Source: Chloroflexota bacterium (GTDB lineage: Bacteria; Chloroflexota; Anaerolineae; Promineifilales; Promineifilaceae). From it: 52,351 bases of DNA. Location: NCBI GenBank assembly GCA_024277135.1, contig JAJRVV010000011.1, positions 1 through 52,351 on the forward strand. The letters are read 5' to 3'. Of the stretch, positions 1 to 7,238 are shown piece after piece (within the stretch, counting starts at the first letter, position 1; each line of letters begins with the position of its first letter). The position numbers and the translations under genes were made by a program. The notes below the pieces were generated by a model, which made no database searches, had not been told where the DNA came from, and was given only the letters and a program-made list of their open reading frames with translations.

Positions 1-180
1 ACGGCCGTCAACCCCAAATTTGCAATCGGAAATGGGGCGCTTTTGTGGGGGACGGCCGTTTCTGTTGCGCGGGTACGGCCGTCAATCCCAAATCCACAGT
101 CCAAAATGGGGCGTTTTTGTGGGGGACGGCCGTTTCTGCTGCGCGGGTACGGCCGTCAATCCCAAATCCGCAATCCAAAA
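1..180. repeat. 74-bp tandem repeat, about 2.4 copies, cut by window edge
   Basis: Units begin at 1, 75 and 149, each opening with ACGGCCGT followed by a TCAA-CCCAAAT segment. The first two units carry a second ACGGCCGT about 51 bp in. Copies differ at scattered positions, and the third decays after about 30 bp. The array may continue upstream of the window. Open frames across it are by-products of the repeat and do not look like genes. Confidence 0.85.
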
Positions 181-213
181 TCCAAACTCGACGAACGATG
201 GTACAATTCCGCG

Positions 214-2106
214 ATGGCGCACGCTCCTCCCTCAAAAATCCGCATGAGAATAACTCGTTTATGGCCCGGCGGGCTGGCCTTGCTGGCCTTGCTGCTGGTC
301 TACGCCGGGTCGCTGCAATGGCAGATCAACGGCAGCGGCAGCGACTATGCCATTGATTCCGGCGAAATGCAGGTAGCGCTGAACCTGTGGGGGACGATTC
401 ATTACACCGGCTATCCCCAATACACCATCTTGAGCGCGGCATTGACCGGCCTGGGACGCTGGCTGGGCCTGGAACCGGCGGCGGCGGCTTCTGCTACCTC
501 ACTCATTTGGTCGCTTCTGGGATTGGGCCTGGTTAACGCCATTCTGCACCGGCTCATGGCGGACAAATGGCTGGCGGCGCTGACGACGCTGCTGTTGGGG
601 TTGGTGGAGACGGTCTGGATGCACAGCGTGATCGTGGAGGTGTATGCCTTCAGCTTCTTTTTGCTGGCGGCGCAATTGTGGCTGGCGCTGGCTCTGGCGG
701 ATGAATGGCGGGATGGAGCGTGGTTTGGGCTGGCGCTGTTGATGGGCACGGCCGTTTCTCATCATCGTTTGCTTCTGTTTGCCCTGCCCGGTTTGGCGCT
801 TGTTTTGCTGAAACGCCGACCCTGGCGGGACGGCCGTTTCCTGTTCCGATCCGGCGTCTTGTTCCTGCTGCCCTTTTTCGCCTACCTCTATTTGCCGTTG
901 CGAGCGTGGGGGGACGGCCGTTGGCTGTATGGCGATCCCGGCAGTTGGGCTGGCTTTTGGGCGCAGTTTTTCGCCGCCGAAGCGCCTGATTTCCTTTTCG
1001 TCCGGCCCCAATCCGTGGCGGATTGGCTGACGAATGGGCGAACGCTGGCGGCCGGATTGCAGGCGCAGCTGCCCTGGCCTATCTGGTTGGCCGGATTGAT
1101 TGGCTTGCTCTGGCTGGTTCGCCGCCGCTTGTGGGCGGGGCTGCCGTTTCTGCTGGCGCTGTTGTTTTTCCTGTCGTATGCCTGGGTGTATCCGCAGGCG
1201 GTGTGGCTGCCCGCTGTGCTGCTGCTGCCGCTGTTGCCGTTGGCGGTGGGGGTGGGCTTTGTGGCGAGCCAGGTGGGTCAGAAAAGCGAGTGGCTTCGCA
1301 TAGGCTTAATAGCGGCGTCGTTTGTGGCGGCGGCAGGGTTGTTTGCCAAAAATGCAGGGGTGGTGACGGCCGTCTCCCAAGAGCAGTCTGGCGTGGAATT
1401 GGTGGAGCGATTATGGCCGTTGGCCCAAACCGCCGCGCCCGAACGGCCGTATACGTTGGCCGTGCCCTGGGGAACGGATTACTTTGCCGCCGCCTATGGG
1501 CTGTACGTCACCGGCGAATTGTCCGGTTTCCGACTGGTGGATCATCGGGCCGATTTGGACGCCATCGCCCAGGACGAGGGGCAGATTTTGACCTACGATT
1601 ACAATCTGGGCAATTGGCCGTATGAAAGCTGGCGGCAGCGGTGGGGAGAGGCGTATTTGAGTACGGCCGCGCCCGGCGTCGCCGCCATCAGCCCCGCGCC
1701 GCTGAACCAGGACATCTCGGCCGACGCCGCTTTTGCCCTGGGTAACGGCGTCCTCATCCGCCACGCCGACCTGGCGCGGCAGGCGGATGGGGCGTTGTGG
1801 TTGACGCTGTTTTGGCAGGCCGACCGGCCCGTGCCGGAAGCGTACCGGGTGGCGGTACACTTGGTCGCGCAGTTGCCTCCGACCGGCCCACAGGATATTT
1901 TGGCGCAGGCGGACGCGGTGAATCCGGTGGGTGGGTGGTATCCGGTGAATTTGTGGGAAGTGGGGGAAGTGGTGCGGGATGATTACTTGCTGCTGACGCC
2001 GCCGGGTAGCGCGCCGACGGCCGTTCGCGTCGCCATGTACCGCCAGTTAGCCGATGGAATCATTGAAAACAGCAATTGGTTTGAACTGCCGGTTCCAGGG
2101 CGGTGA
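214..2106 (+). CDS. DUF2723-family membrane glycosyltransferase-like protein
   Basis: A polytopic membrane protein of 630 residues, expected to act in the cytoplasmic membrane as a lipid-linked sugar transferase related to protein O-mannosyltransferases. The N-terminal half has about ten hydrophobic segments. After the first membrane segment comes the DUF2723 hallmark: an acidic DSGEM motif and an H-x-T-G-Y-P loop, where family members usually have HPPGYP. The C-terminal third is soluble and probably extracytoplasmic. The start at 214 is chosen because an extended -10 (TG-n-TACAAT, 199-207) ends six bases upstream, which suits a leaderless mRNA. ATG at 244 is the alternative; neither has a Shine-Dalgarno sequence. 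The sugar and acceptor cannot be told from sequence. Confidence 0.8.
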   Translation: MAHAPPSKIRMRITRLWPGGLALLALLLVYAGSLQWQINGSGSDYAIDSGEMQVALNLWGTIHYTGYPQYTILSAALTGLGRWLGLEPAAAASATSLIWSLLGLGLVNAILHRLMADKWLAALTTLLLGLVETVWMHSVIVEVYAFSFFLLAAQLWLALALADEWRDGAWFGLALLMGTAVSHHRLLLFALPGLALVLLKRRPWRDGRFLFRSGVLFLLPFFAYLYLPLRAWGDGRWLYGDPGSWAGFWAQFFAAEAPDFLFVRPQSVADWLTNGRTLAAGLQAQLPWPIWLAGLIGLLWLVRRRLWAGLPFLLALLFFLSYAWVYPQAVWLPAVLLLPLLPLAVGVGFVASQVGQKSEWLRIGLIAASFVAAAGLFAKNAGVVTAVSQEQSGVELVERLWPLAQTAAPERPYTLAVPWGTDYFAAAYGLYVTGELSGFRLVDHRADLDAIAQDEGQILTYDYNLGNWPYESWRQRWGEAYLSTAAPGVAAISPAPLNQDISADAAFALGNGVLIRHADLARQADGALWLTLFWQADRPVPEAYRVAVHLVAQLPPTGPQDILAQADAVNPVGGWYPVNLWEVGEVVRDDYLLLTPPGSAPTAVRVAMYRQLADGIIENSNWFELPVPGR

Positions 2107-2142
2107 TCGGTAATCAGGTTTTCGTGTTCCGCACCTAATTTA

Positions 2143-2427
2143 TCAGACAGCCATCTCAAGCGTTACTTGACGCCCAGCGCGGGCTTCAAATGTGATCAAC
2201 ATTTCCAAACTGAACTTGTCCCACTTGCCGCGCATCAAATCCGACACACGGGGTTGGGCGATACCCAGTATTTTAGCTGCTTCCATCTGCGTTAAACCGG
2301 CAGATTGAATATACAGTCTCAAATCATTCATCAACTTGGCTCTCATTTGTAAGATCGCCGCTTCTGCTGGTTCCAGGTCTAAATCTGCAAATATGTTGCC
2401 GCTTGATTCAAAAATTGGTTCATCCAT
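2143..2427 (-). CDS. XRE/HigA-like antitoxin
   Basis: A 94-residue protein with a helix-turn-helix of the HigA2/HTH_37 kind in its middle: the segment reading LTQMEAAKILGIAQPRVSDL is a textbook recognition-helix arrangement. Such proteins neutralise a RelE-like mRNA interferase and repress their own operon. The start is ATG at 2427, which overlaps the stop of the upstream toxin remnant (TGATG). A TTG at 2430 is in frame but less likely. The antitoxin looks intact while its toxin is destroyed, so it is either an orphan repressor or can act on related toxins elsewhere. The family call rests on motif and gene order. Confidence 0.85.
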   Translation of the reverse strand: MDEPIFESSGNIFADLDLEPAEAAILQMRAKLMNDLRLYIQSAGLTQMEAAKILGIAQPRVSDLMRGKWDKFSLEMLITFEARAGRQVTLEMAV

Positions 2428-2510
2428 CAATATTCTCCCACTTGTTTGTATCGTCGTTGTGCTATTTCTATATCTTCAAGACTTGATCCGATGAATCGCA
2501 AACGTTTCAT
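2427..2510 (-). pseudogene. Remnant of RelE/Gp49-like toxin (internal deletion)
   Basis: A 27-codon frame directly upstream of the antitoxin. It starts MKRLRFIGSSLEDI, matching the typical opening of Gp49/RelE-like toxins of HigBA modules, and then passes straight into EIAQRRYKQVGEY, which has the look of such a toxin's C-terminal helix. Around 70 central residues, including the catalytic region, appear to be missing in frame. The stop overlaps the antitoxin ATG, so coupling of the original operon survives. The peptide could still be translated but could not be an RNase. Confidence 0.65.
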
Positions 2511-2581
2511 GGGTGAAATTATATAACTGCTTTGATAAAATATCGAGGTATTTCTCCAGATTGAGCGGGTTCAGCAATGGC

Positions 2582-3769
2582 CTAACCCACCCACCCCCAG
2601 CTAAAAAATTGCCCCGTGAAGTAAAGCGTCAGGGCAATGGAGGGGTAGAGGATGAGCCGGTTGAGCCACGGCCGTTTGCCCGCCATCCCCAACAGCATAA
2701 AAGTGGGAAAGAAGGCCAGGGTGTAGCGGGAAAAGGAAAACAGCGGCTTGAATGGCGACGCGGGCAGCAGGATGAACAGCAGCATCATGGCGGAATACAA
2801 TCCCAGCGTCGCCCCTAATTTGCGAAATGTGAAAAGGGTGGTGACGATGAGCAAAATGGCGCAGAAAAAGTCGAAATAGAGGGTGAAGTGGCCCGCCCGC
2901 GCCGCGCCGCCGAAGAAGATGGTCTGCACGGCCGTCCACAAATCAGCCCCGGGCAAACCCGTCGTCTGAAACCAATACTGCTCATACATCACCGGCAAAG
3001 AGGGGAAACCGGCCCGCCAGCGCCAGCCCACAAACCCGATGAAGCCCAGCAGCGGCAGCCAAACACCCGGTTCGGCGAAGGGTAATCGCCGCCACCATTT
3101 TCGTTTTTCGTTTTTCGTTTTTTGCCGCCACGCCTCATAGGCTAAAGGCACAACCAACGCCCAGCCCGTCAGCCGCGTCAGCGACGCCAACAACCCCAGC
3201 CCGCCCGCCTGCCAGAAACGGCCGTGCCGCGCCCGCCAGATCGCCCCCAGTGAAAACAGGATGAACAAAGACTCCGTGTAGGGAGCCAGCAGGAAAAAAC
3301 CGGCCGGGAACAAAGCCAGGTAAACGACGGTGCGGGTGGCAGTCGGTTGGTCGGTCTCTTGCCAGACGAAGCGGTGGAGCAGGGCAAACAAAGCAACGGC
3401 CGCCACATTGCTGATCAAAATGGCGGCGATGAGGTTGGCAACGGAGCCGCCGCCAAACAGCTCGCCTATCCCGCGCACCAGCAGCGGGTACAGCGGCGGG
3501 AACACGCTGTTTTGCTCGTCGTCGTAACCCAGCCGGGCGATGCGTAGGTAGCGGTTGGCGTCGAACCGCTGCCAGGGGCCGAGCAAAAGAGCGCCGACGC
3601 CTTCATCGAGGATCGGTTCACCCAGATACGGCCGTACCGTCTCATCCGGTTCCGGCGGCAAGGGGTTGATGGCCTGCGCCGCGATGGCCCAGCCGGACAA
3701 AAACAAGCGCATGACGATGAAGAGGAGGACGGCCGTTTTGACTGAGGGGTTCCGAAACCAGGAGTTCAC
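2582..3769 (-). CDS. PIG-V-like mannosyltransferase family membrane protein
   Basis: A 395-residue polytopic membrane protein similar to the catalytic subunit of GPI mannosyltransferase 2 and its bacterial homologues. Visible signatures are W-x-x-F-D-A-x-x-Y-L-x-I-A near residues 66-79, a VFPPLYP segment near 88, and an L-F-P-A-G-F-F loop followed by Y-T-E-S-L. These are the conserved periplasmic acidic and aromatic loops of the family. The GTG start overlaps the stop of holA as GTGA, so it is probably translationally coupled to holA. Substrate is unknown; bacterial members are thought to use polyprenyl-phosphate sugars. Confidence 0.8.
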   Translation of the reverse strand: MNSWFRNPSVKTAVLLFIVMRLFLSGWAIAAQAINPLPPEPDETVRPYLGEPILDEGVGALLLGPWQRFDANRYLRIARLGYDDEQNSVFPPLYPLLVRGIGELFGGGSVANLIAAILISNVAAVALFALLHRFVWQETDQPTATRTVVYLALFPAGFFLLAPYTESLFILFSLGAIWRARHGRFWQAGGLGLLASLTRLTGWALVVPLAYEAWRQKTKNEKRKWWRRLPFAEPGVWLPLLGFIGFVGWRWRAGFPSLPVMYEQYWFQTTGLPGADLWTAVQTIFFGGAARAGHFTLYFDFFCAILLIVTTLFTFRKLGATLGLYSAMMLLFILLPASPFKPLFSFSRYTLAFFPTFMLLGMAGKRPWLNRLILYPSIALTLYFTGQFFSWGWVG

Positions 3770-4722
3770 AACGGTTGAGCCAGCCCGCCCACCAGTAACG
3801 TGAGGGCGGTACGCATCTCGTTCTTCCCCGTTTTTACCCCCACGTCTATCTCCAGCAGATGCCGGTAAATTTGTTCCAGTTGGGGCAGCGTGAAATTGGC
3901 TGATTGTTGGTACAGCTTCCCCGCCACAAAACTGTGCAGCTTGAGCGTTTTGCCGATGGCGGGCGGCCGTTCACCCGCATCCGCCATCTCTTTCACCTGA
4001 ATCAGCAGGCGGAACTGGCGCGCGATCATGGAAAACAGGTAAAATGGCTCCGCGCCTTCGCTCAATTTTTGTTGCAGGAGGACGGCCGTGCGTTTGCCAT
4101 TCCGGTTGCCCATGGCGTCCACCAAATCGAAAATACTGGCCTCGGCGGCGTAGGGGGAGAGCAGGCCGATGGTCTGTACCCCAATTTCCTCTTCTCCAGC
4201 GTACAGCGTCAGTTTTTCGATTTCGTTTTCCAAAAGTTCCAGTTGGTTGCCCACGTTGACGGCTAAAATATGAGCGGCGTGGCTGGAGATACGGCCGTCC
4301 TTGTCCGCCACCCGCTGCCGAATCCATCGTTCCAACTGCCCCCCTTCCGGCCGCTTGAACCGGCGCGCGAATCCGCCCTTATCCTGTTCCGCCAGCTTGA
4401 TCGCCTTGTGATTGGCGGGCAGCGCCGCCGATTCCAGAAAAACCAGCCGGGTCGTTTCCGGCACATGGGGCAGATAGGCCAACAAATCGTTCAACACCCC
4501 TTTCTCCGGCTTGTTTTTGAAGAAGTCTTGCACCAATACCAGCCGCGCCGGGGCCAGAAAGGGGAGCGCGTCGCACGCCTGCTGGAAATCGGCCAACGTC
4601 AAGTGCCCCTCCAGCCAGGTCGTGTTCAAATCCAGAATACCCGAATCGCCCAGCTTGGCCTGGAGCTTGGCCAGCATTTCTTTTTGCGAATGGGCATCAT
4701 CGCCGTGGAAGATGTAGAACAT
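3766..4722 (-). CDS. holA: DNA polymerase III subunit delta
   Basis: A 318-residue protein with the architecture of the clamp-loader delta subunit. Its N-terminal AAA-like domain begins MFYIFHGDDAH and lacks a functional Walker motif, as usual for delta. A lid region follows, then a C-terminal helical collar domain ending at LVGGLAQPL. Delta opens the beta sliding clamp inside the gamma complex. Length is typical. It is the first gene of a two-gene minus-strand unit with the PIG-V-like gene. The AT-rich 14-bp repeat lies just upstream of its ATG. Confidence 0.92.
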   Translation of the reverse strand: MFYIFHGDDAHSQKEMLAKLQAKLGDSGILDLNTTWLEGHLTLADFQQACDALPFLAPARLVLVQDFFKNKPEKGVLNDLLAYLPHVPETTRLVFLESAALPANHKAIKLAEQDKGGFARRFKRPEGGQLERWIRQRVADKDGRISSHAAHILAVNVGNQLELLENEIEKLTLYAGEEEIGVQTIGLLSPYAAEASIFDLVDAMGNRNGKRTAVLLQQKLSEGAEPFYLFSMIARQFRLLIQVKEMADAGERPPAIGKTLKLHSFVAGKLYQQSANFTLPQLEQIYRHLLEIDVGVKTGKNEMRTALTLLVGGLAQPL

Positions 4723-4740
4723 GGTGAATTGTGAATTGTT

Positions 4741-4792
4741 AATCGTTGTTAATTGTTGCTTGTTAATTGTTGCTTGTTAATCGTTACTTACC
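4741..4792. repeat. 14-bp AT-rich tandem repeat between holA and the DUF6391 gene
   Basis: Unit AATTGTTGCTTGTT at 4751-4764 and 4765-4778, with a degenerate third copy at 4779-4792 and a partial one upstream. It supplies the TAA stop of the neighbouring DUF6391 gene at 4788-4790. Confidence 0.8.
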
Positions 4793-5363
4793 CCCTTGTC
4801 TGGATGCGGTAGGAGGTGGCTTGCAGATTGGGGTTGCCGCCGGTGAGCAGGAGTTGGAACAGGCGGGTGATGGGCGAGGGCGGGGTTTGGCGGATGCTGA
4901 CGATTTCCATCTCGCCCAAATCGCCTGCGGTGGTGAAGCGGCGTTGCAGGTAGAGGCCAAACGGCCGTGATACGATCATCGCCACTACCGCCGCTAAAAT
5001 AGCGGTGGGCAGGGCGTTCAACCAACTGGGGATGTCCAGACCGTTTCGTTTTTGCCGCTTTTGTTCCAGGCTGAATGTGCCTTGCGCCGCCAACGTGGTC
5101 ATGGTGGCGGTGGTGAGCAGGGCGGTGCCGCAGTTGGGATGGACGGCCAGGTGGTGTTCGCCCCCCTTCATGCGTCGAAATGCTTCCTGGACAGCGGCCG
5201 TCACGTCCGCTTCAGATAAAGCGCCATAGATGTTCAGGCGAAAACCGAGATGGTCTGAATTGCCCTGGGCGCTGAAATTCTTGTGTTTGCCGGACAGGAC
5301 GTGAATGGCGGCGTGTTCCAGGCCATGATTGCGCCGAATCCGGCTGATGGTTTGGGCGAGCAT
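4788..5363 (-). CDS. DUF6391 family protein, membrane-anchored
   Basis: A 191-residue protein of unknown function. The N-terminal region has the family signature IRRNHGLEHAAIHVL followed by HLAVHPNCGT. The several conserved histidines look like a metal site, but no function is established. One hydrophobic segment lies near residues 118-136 (ALPTAILAAVVAMIVSRPFG). The start at 5363 is supported by GGAGG five bases upstream. The last codons come from the downstream 14-bp repeat. A palindrome cluster (5428-5529) separates it from the truncated feoB, so it is probably transcribed on its own. Confidence 0.72.
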   Translation of the reverse strand: MLAQTISRIRRNHGLEHAAIHVLSGKHKNFSAQGNSDHLGFRLNIYGALSEADVTAAVQEAFRRMKGGEHHLAVHPNCGTALLTTATMTTLAAQGTFSLEQKRQKRNGLDIPSWLNALPTAILAAVVAMIVSRPFGLYLQRRFTTAGDLGEMEIVSIRQTPPSPITRLFQLLLTGGNPNLQATSYRIQTRG

Positions 5364-5427
5364 AAAAGCCTCCGATTGTGAGTTGACCAATTTATAGCAT
5401 GGAATGGGAAAAGTGGCAGGTGTGTCG

Positions 5428-5529
5428 GCGAATTAATTCGCGGCAACAGTTGCCAAGTCCACCTTCGTGGACTAGGACTTAGTCGGCGAAGGCCGACTTT
5501 GCAGATGTAGCAGCCGCAGATTTATCTGC
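5428..5529. repeat. Array of five consecutive small palindromes
   Basis: In order: GCGAATTAATTCGC (5428-5441), GGCAACAGTTGCC (5442-5454), AGTCCAC-CTTC-GTGGACT (5456-5473), AGTCGGC-GAAG-GCCGACT (5481-5498), and GCAGAT...ATCTGC (5501-5529). The two central ones are perfect seven-pair stems with tetraloops. The array begins right after the truncated end of feoB on the minus strand. It may serve as a terminator, but there is no clear U-tract, and REP-like repeats are an equally good reading. Confidence 0.8.
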
Positions 5530-5531
5530 CG

Positions 5532-6116
5532 TTAAACTGATTCTAGGAACGCTTGCCCCAGGCTGACGGCCGTTTCCCGCAATTCGACGGCAAAGGGTGG
5601 GGCGACGGCCGTTTCTGCCACATCGCCGGTATAAATTTGCGCCAGCGAACTCACCACCAACTCCTTGGCGGTGAACCCCGTCACCAAAGCGCCGGCCGAT
5701 TCCCAGGTGCCAAAACCGGCCGGTTCCAGCGCCGGGGCGATGGCGGCGCTGACCTGCCCATAATACGAATCCCGCCGCGCCTGCGCCGCCAGGTACAGGT
5801 TGCGTTCCAGGTTGGAGGCGTCCACCACGCAAATGACGACATCGGGCCGCTGTTCGACGATGAAATCGCGGGCCGCAATTTCGTCGGGGGAGTAGGCGGC
5901 CAGGCTGTAGGTTCCGGACAGGTCAACAAAGCGCAGGGTATGGCCGTGATAGAGGCGCGCGCCCTCTTTGGCGGCGACGGTGACGCCGGGCCAGTTGCCG
6001 GTGCGCTGGCGCATCCCGGTCAGGGCGTTGAACAGCGTCGTCTTGCCCGCGTTGGGGTTGCCGGCCAGAGCGATGGTGAGTTCAGTCGCGATGCGTTCCG
6101 TTGTGGTGAGCGCCAT
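5532..6116 (-). CDS. feoB: FeoB-derived protein with large internal deletion
   Basis: Only 194 residues, whereas FeoB ferrous-iron transporters have 600-800. Residues 1-110 are the normal FeoB G domain: G1 GNPNAGKTT (19-27), G3 DLSGTYSL (65-72), and VVDASNLERNLYL before the G4 region. At about residue 110-114 the sequence jumps to a part near the FeoB C-terminus: DSYYGQVSAAIAPALEPAGF, then G-F-T-A-K-E-L-V-V and L-A-Q-I-Y. The G4/G5 motifs, most membrane helices and the last helices are gone. It cannot form the transport pore, though it could bind nucleotide weakly. It overlaps feoA by 35 bp. An assembly collapse is possible and should be excluded. Confidence 0.8.
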   Translation of the reverse strand: MALTTTERIATELTIALAGNPNAGKTTLFNALTGMRQRTGNWPGVTVAAKEGARLYHGHTLRFVDLSGTYSLAAYSPDEIAARDFIVEQRPDVVICVVDASNLERNLYLAAQARRDSYYGQVSAAIAPALEPAGFGTWESAGALVTGFTAKELVVSSLAQIYTGDVAETAVAPPFAVELRETAVSLGQAFLESV

Positions 6117-6348
6117 TGGGTTGTACCAGGATGTGGGCGGCGTCTTTACGGCGCAGGGAGAGATGAGAGCCTTTGACTTGATATTCGACGGGATCGCCCA
6201 GCGGGGCGACGCGCTCGACGCGGATGGTTTCGCCGCGGACGAAGCCCATCTCCAGGTAACGGAGGCGGGCTTGTCCCCGGCCGTTGACGCGGATGACGCC
6301 GCCGCTTTGGCCCGGCTGCAGTTGGTTAAGGGGGATTGGAGCGTTCAT
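6082..6348 (-). CDS. feoA: FeoA-domain protein
   Basis: An 88-residue SH3-like FeoA protein, the small cytoplasmic partner of FeoB in ferrous iron uptake. The core runs LNQLQPGQSGGVIRVNG, then RYLEMGFVRGETIRVERVAPLGDP and a conserved LSLRRKDA close to the end. It sits between the DtxR/MntR regulator (39 bp upstream) and the feoB derivative, whose start lies inside its last codons. Order regulator-feoA-feoB is a common iron operon. Because the local FeoB is truncated, FeoA may lack its usual partner here. Confidence 0.88.
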   Translation of the reverse strand: MNAPIPLNQLQPGQSGGVIRVNGRGQARLRYLEMGFVRGETIRVERVAPLGDPVEYQVKGSHLSLRRKDAAHILVQPNGAHHNGTHRD

Positions 6349-6387
6349 GTTGGATTTTGGATTGCCGGCGAAGTCATCATTGTGGGT

Positions 6388-7035
6388 TTATTCGACCAGG
6401 ATGAGTTCGGCCAGTTGGCGGCCGAGGGCGATGGTTTGGCCGTAAATGGTCAGGCTGTAGGGGCCGTCCAGGGGGGCGATTTCGATGAGGGTGACGCTTT
6501 GGCCCGGCCGTACCCCCTTTTGGTTCAGGTAAGCCAGCGCCTCGCTGCTTTTGGGTAGAATGGCGGTGATGGTTCCGGTTTGACCTACCGGCCATTCTGA
6601 TAAGGGCTGGCCTTTGTCGGGCGTGATACGGCCGTCAGCGTCGGGGATGGGGTTGCCGTGGGGGCAGACGGCCGGGTGATTGAGGAACTCGGCCAATGAT
6701 TCGGTGACGGTGGGGTCGGTGGCGTGTTCCAAATCGCACGCCTGGTCGTAGGAGGCGGCCCAATCTACTTTGAGATGGTCTACTAAAAAGCATTCCCATA
6801 ATCGCTGGCGGCGGATGACGTTGTGCGCCAGGCGACGGCCGTTTTGGGTGAGGATGGCGCCTTTGTACGGCTGGTACTGCACCAGTTCTTGCCGTACCAG
6901 CCGCTTGACCATTTCGTTGGCAGAGACGGCCGTCACCCCCAACCGATCGGCCAGCTTGCCCACCGACACCGATTCGCCGGCGCCGCCCAATTCGGCGATG
7001 GTTTTGAGATACATTTCGATGCTTTCGCTGCTCAT
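6388..7035 (-). CDS. DtxR/MntR-family metal-dependent repressor with FeoA-like C-terminal domain
   Basis: A 215-residue regulator in three parts. The N-terminal winged helix (about 1-65) contains VGKLADRLGVTAVSANEMVK. The dimerisation and metal-binding domain has the helix with ECFLVDHLKVDW, then CDLEHATD and the H-P-x-x-C-P-H-G-N-P motif typical of iron- and manganese-sensing DtxR proteins. A C-terminal SH3/FeoA-like domain (about 145-215) follows. It should repress metal uptake when Fe2+ or Mn2+ is abundant. A perfect inverted-repeat operator lies 29 bp upstream of its ATG, suggesting autoregulation and control of feoA/feoB. A run of nine G (minus strand) forms its Shine-Dalgarno region. 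Confidence 0.9.
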   Translation of the reverse strand: MSSESIEMYLKTIAELGGAGESVSVGKLADRLGVTAVSANEMVKRLVRQELVQYQPYKGAILTQNGRRLAHNVIRRQRLWECFLVDHLKVDWAASYDQACDLEHATDPTVTESLAEFLNHPAVCPHGNPIPDADGRITPDKGQPLSEWPVGQTGTITAILPKSSEALAYLNQKGVRPGQSVTLIEIAPLDGPYSLTIYGQTIALGRQLAELILVE

Positions 7036-7064
7036 GACAGGTTTACCCCCCCCCGATTTAGAGT

Positions 7065-7078
7065 TAAGGTTTACCTTA
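7065..7078. promoter_or_regulatory. Probable DtxR/MntR operator
   Basis: Perfect inverted repeat TAAGGT-TT-ACCTTA centred at 7071.5, just upstream of the metalloregulator ATG (7035). Size and sequence resemble MntR/IdeR boxes. A C9 tract (7046-7054 on the plus strand) lies between operator and start codon. Confidence 0.75.
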
Positions 7079-7171
7079 TCTTACACGACGGACGGCCGTT
7101 ATGAATGGACAGGTGTCATCTGTTTCGGGTGATGGAAGTCACTCTAAAGGATGAAGGATGAAGGATGAAAT

Positions 7172-7211
7172 CACCCTGTCACCCTGTCACCCTGTCACCT
7201 TGTCACCCTGT
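7172..7211. repeat. 8-bp tandem repeat (CACCCTGT), five copies
   Basis: Five consecutive units at 7172, 7180, 7188, 7196 and 7204. The fourth is the variant CACCTTGT, and that single change creates the -35 hexamer TTGTCA (7200-7205) of the next promoter. Confidence 0.9.
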
Positions 7212-7229
7212 TACCCTTTCACGTATAAT
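7200..7229 (+). promoter_or_regulatory. Sigma-70-type promoter for the zinc-ribbon gene
   Basis: TTGTCA (7200-7205), an 18-bp spacer, and a perfect TATAAT (7224-7229). The ATG at 7239 lies about nine bases after the -10, so the transcript would be leaderless or nearly so. Confidence 0.7.
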
Positions 7230-7238
7230 CCAATCAAT

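Noticed and set aside
1..180. CRISPR array
   Set aside because: Tandem units of 74 bp are directly adjacent with no unique spacers and no cas genes nearby.
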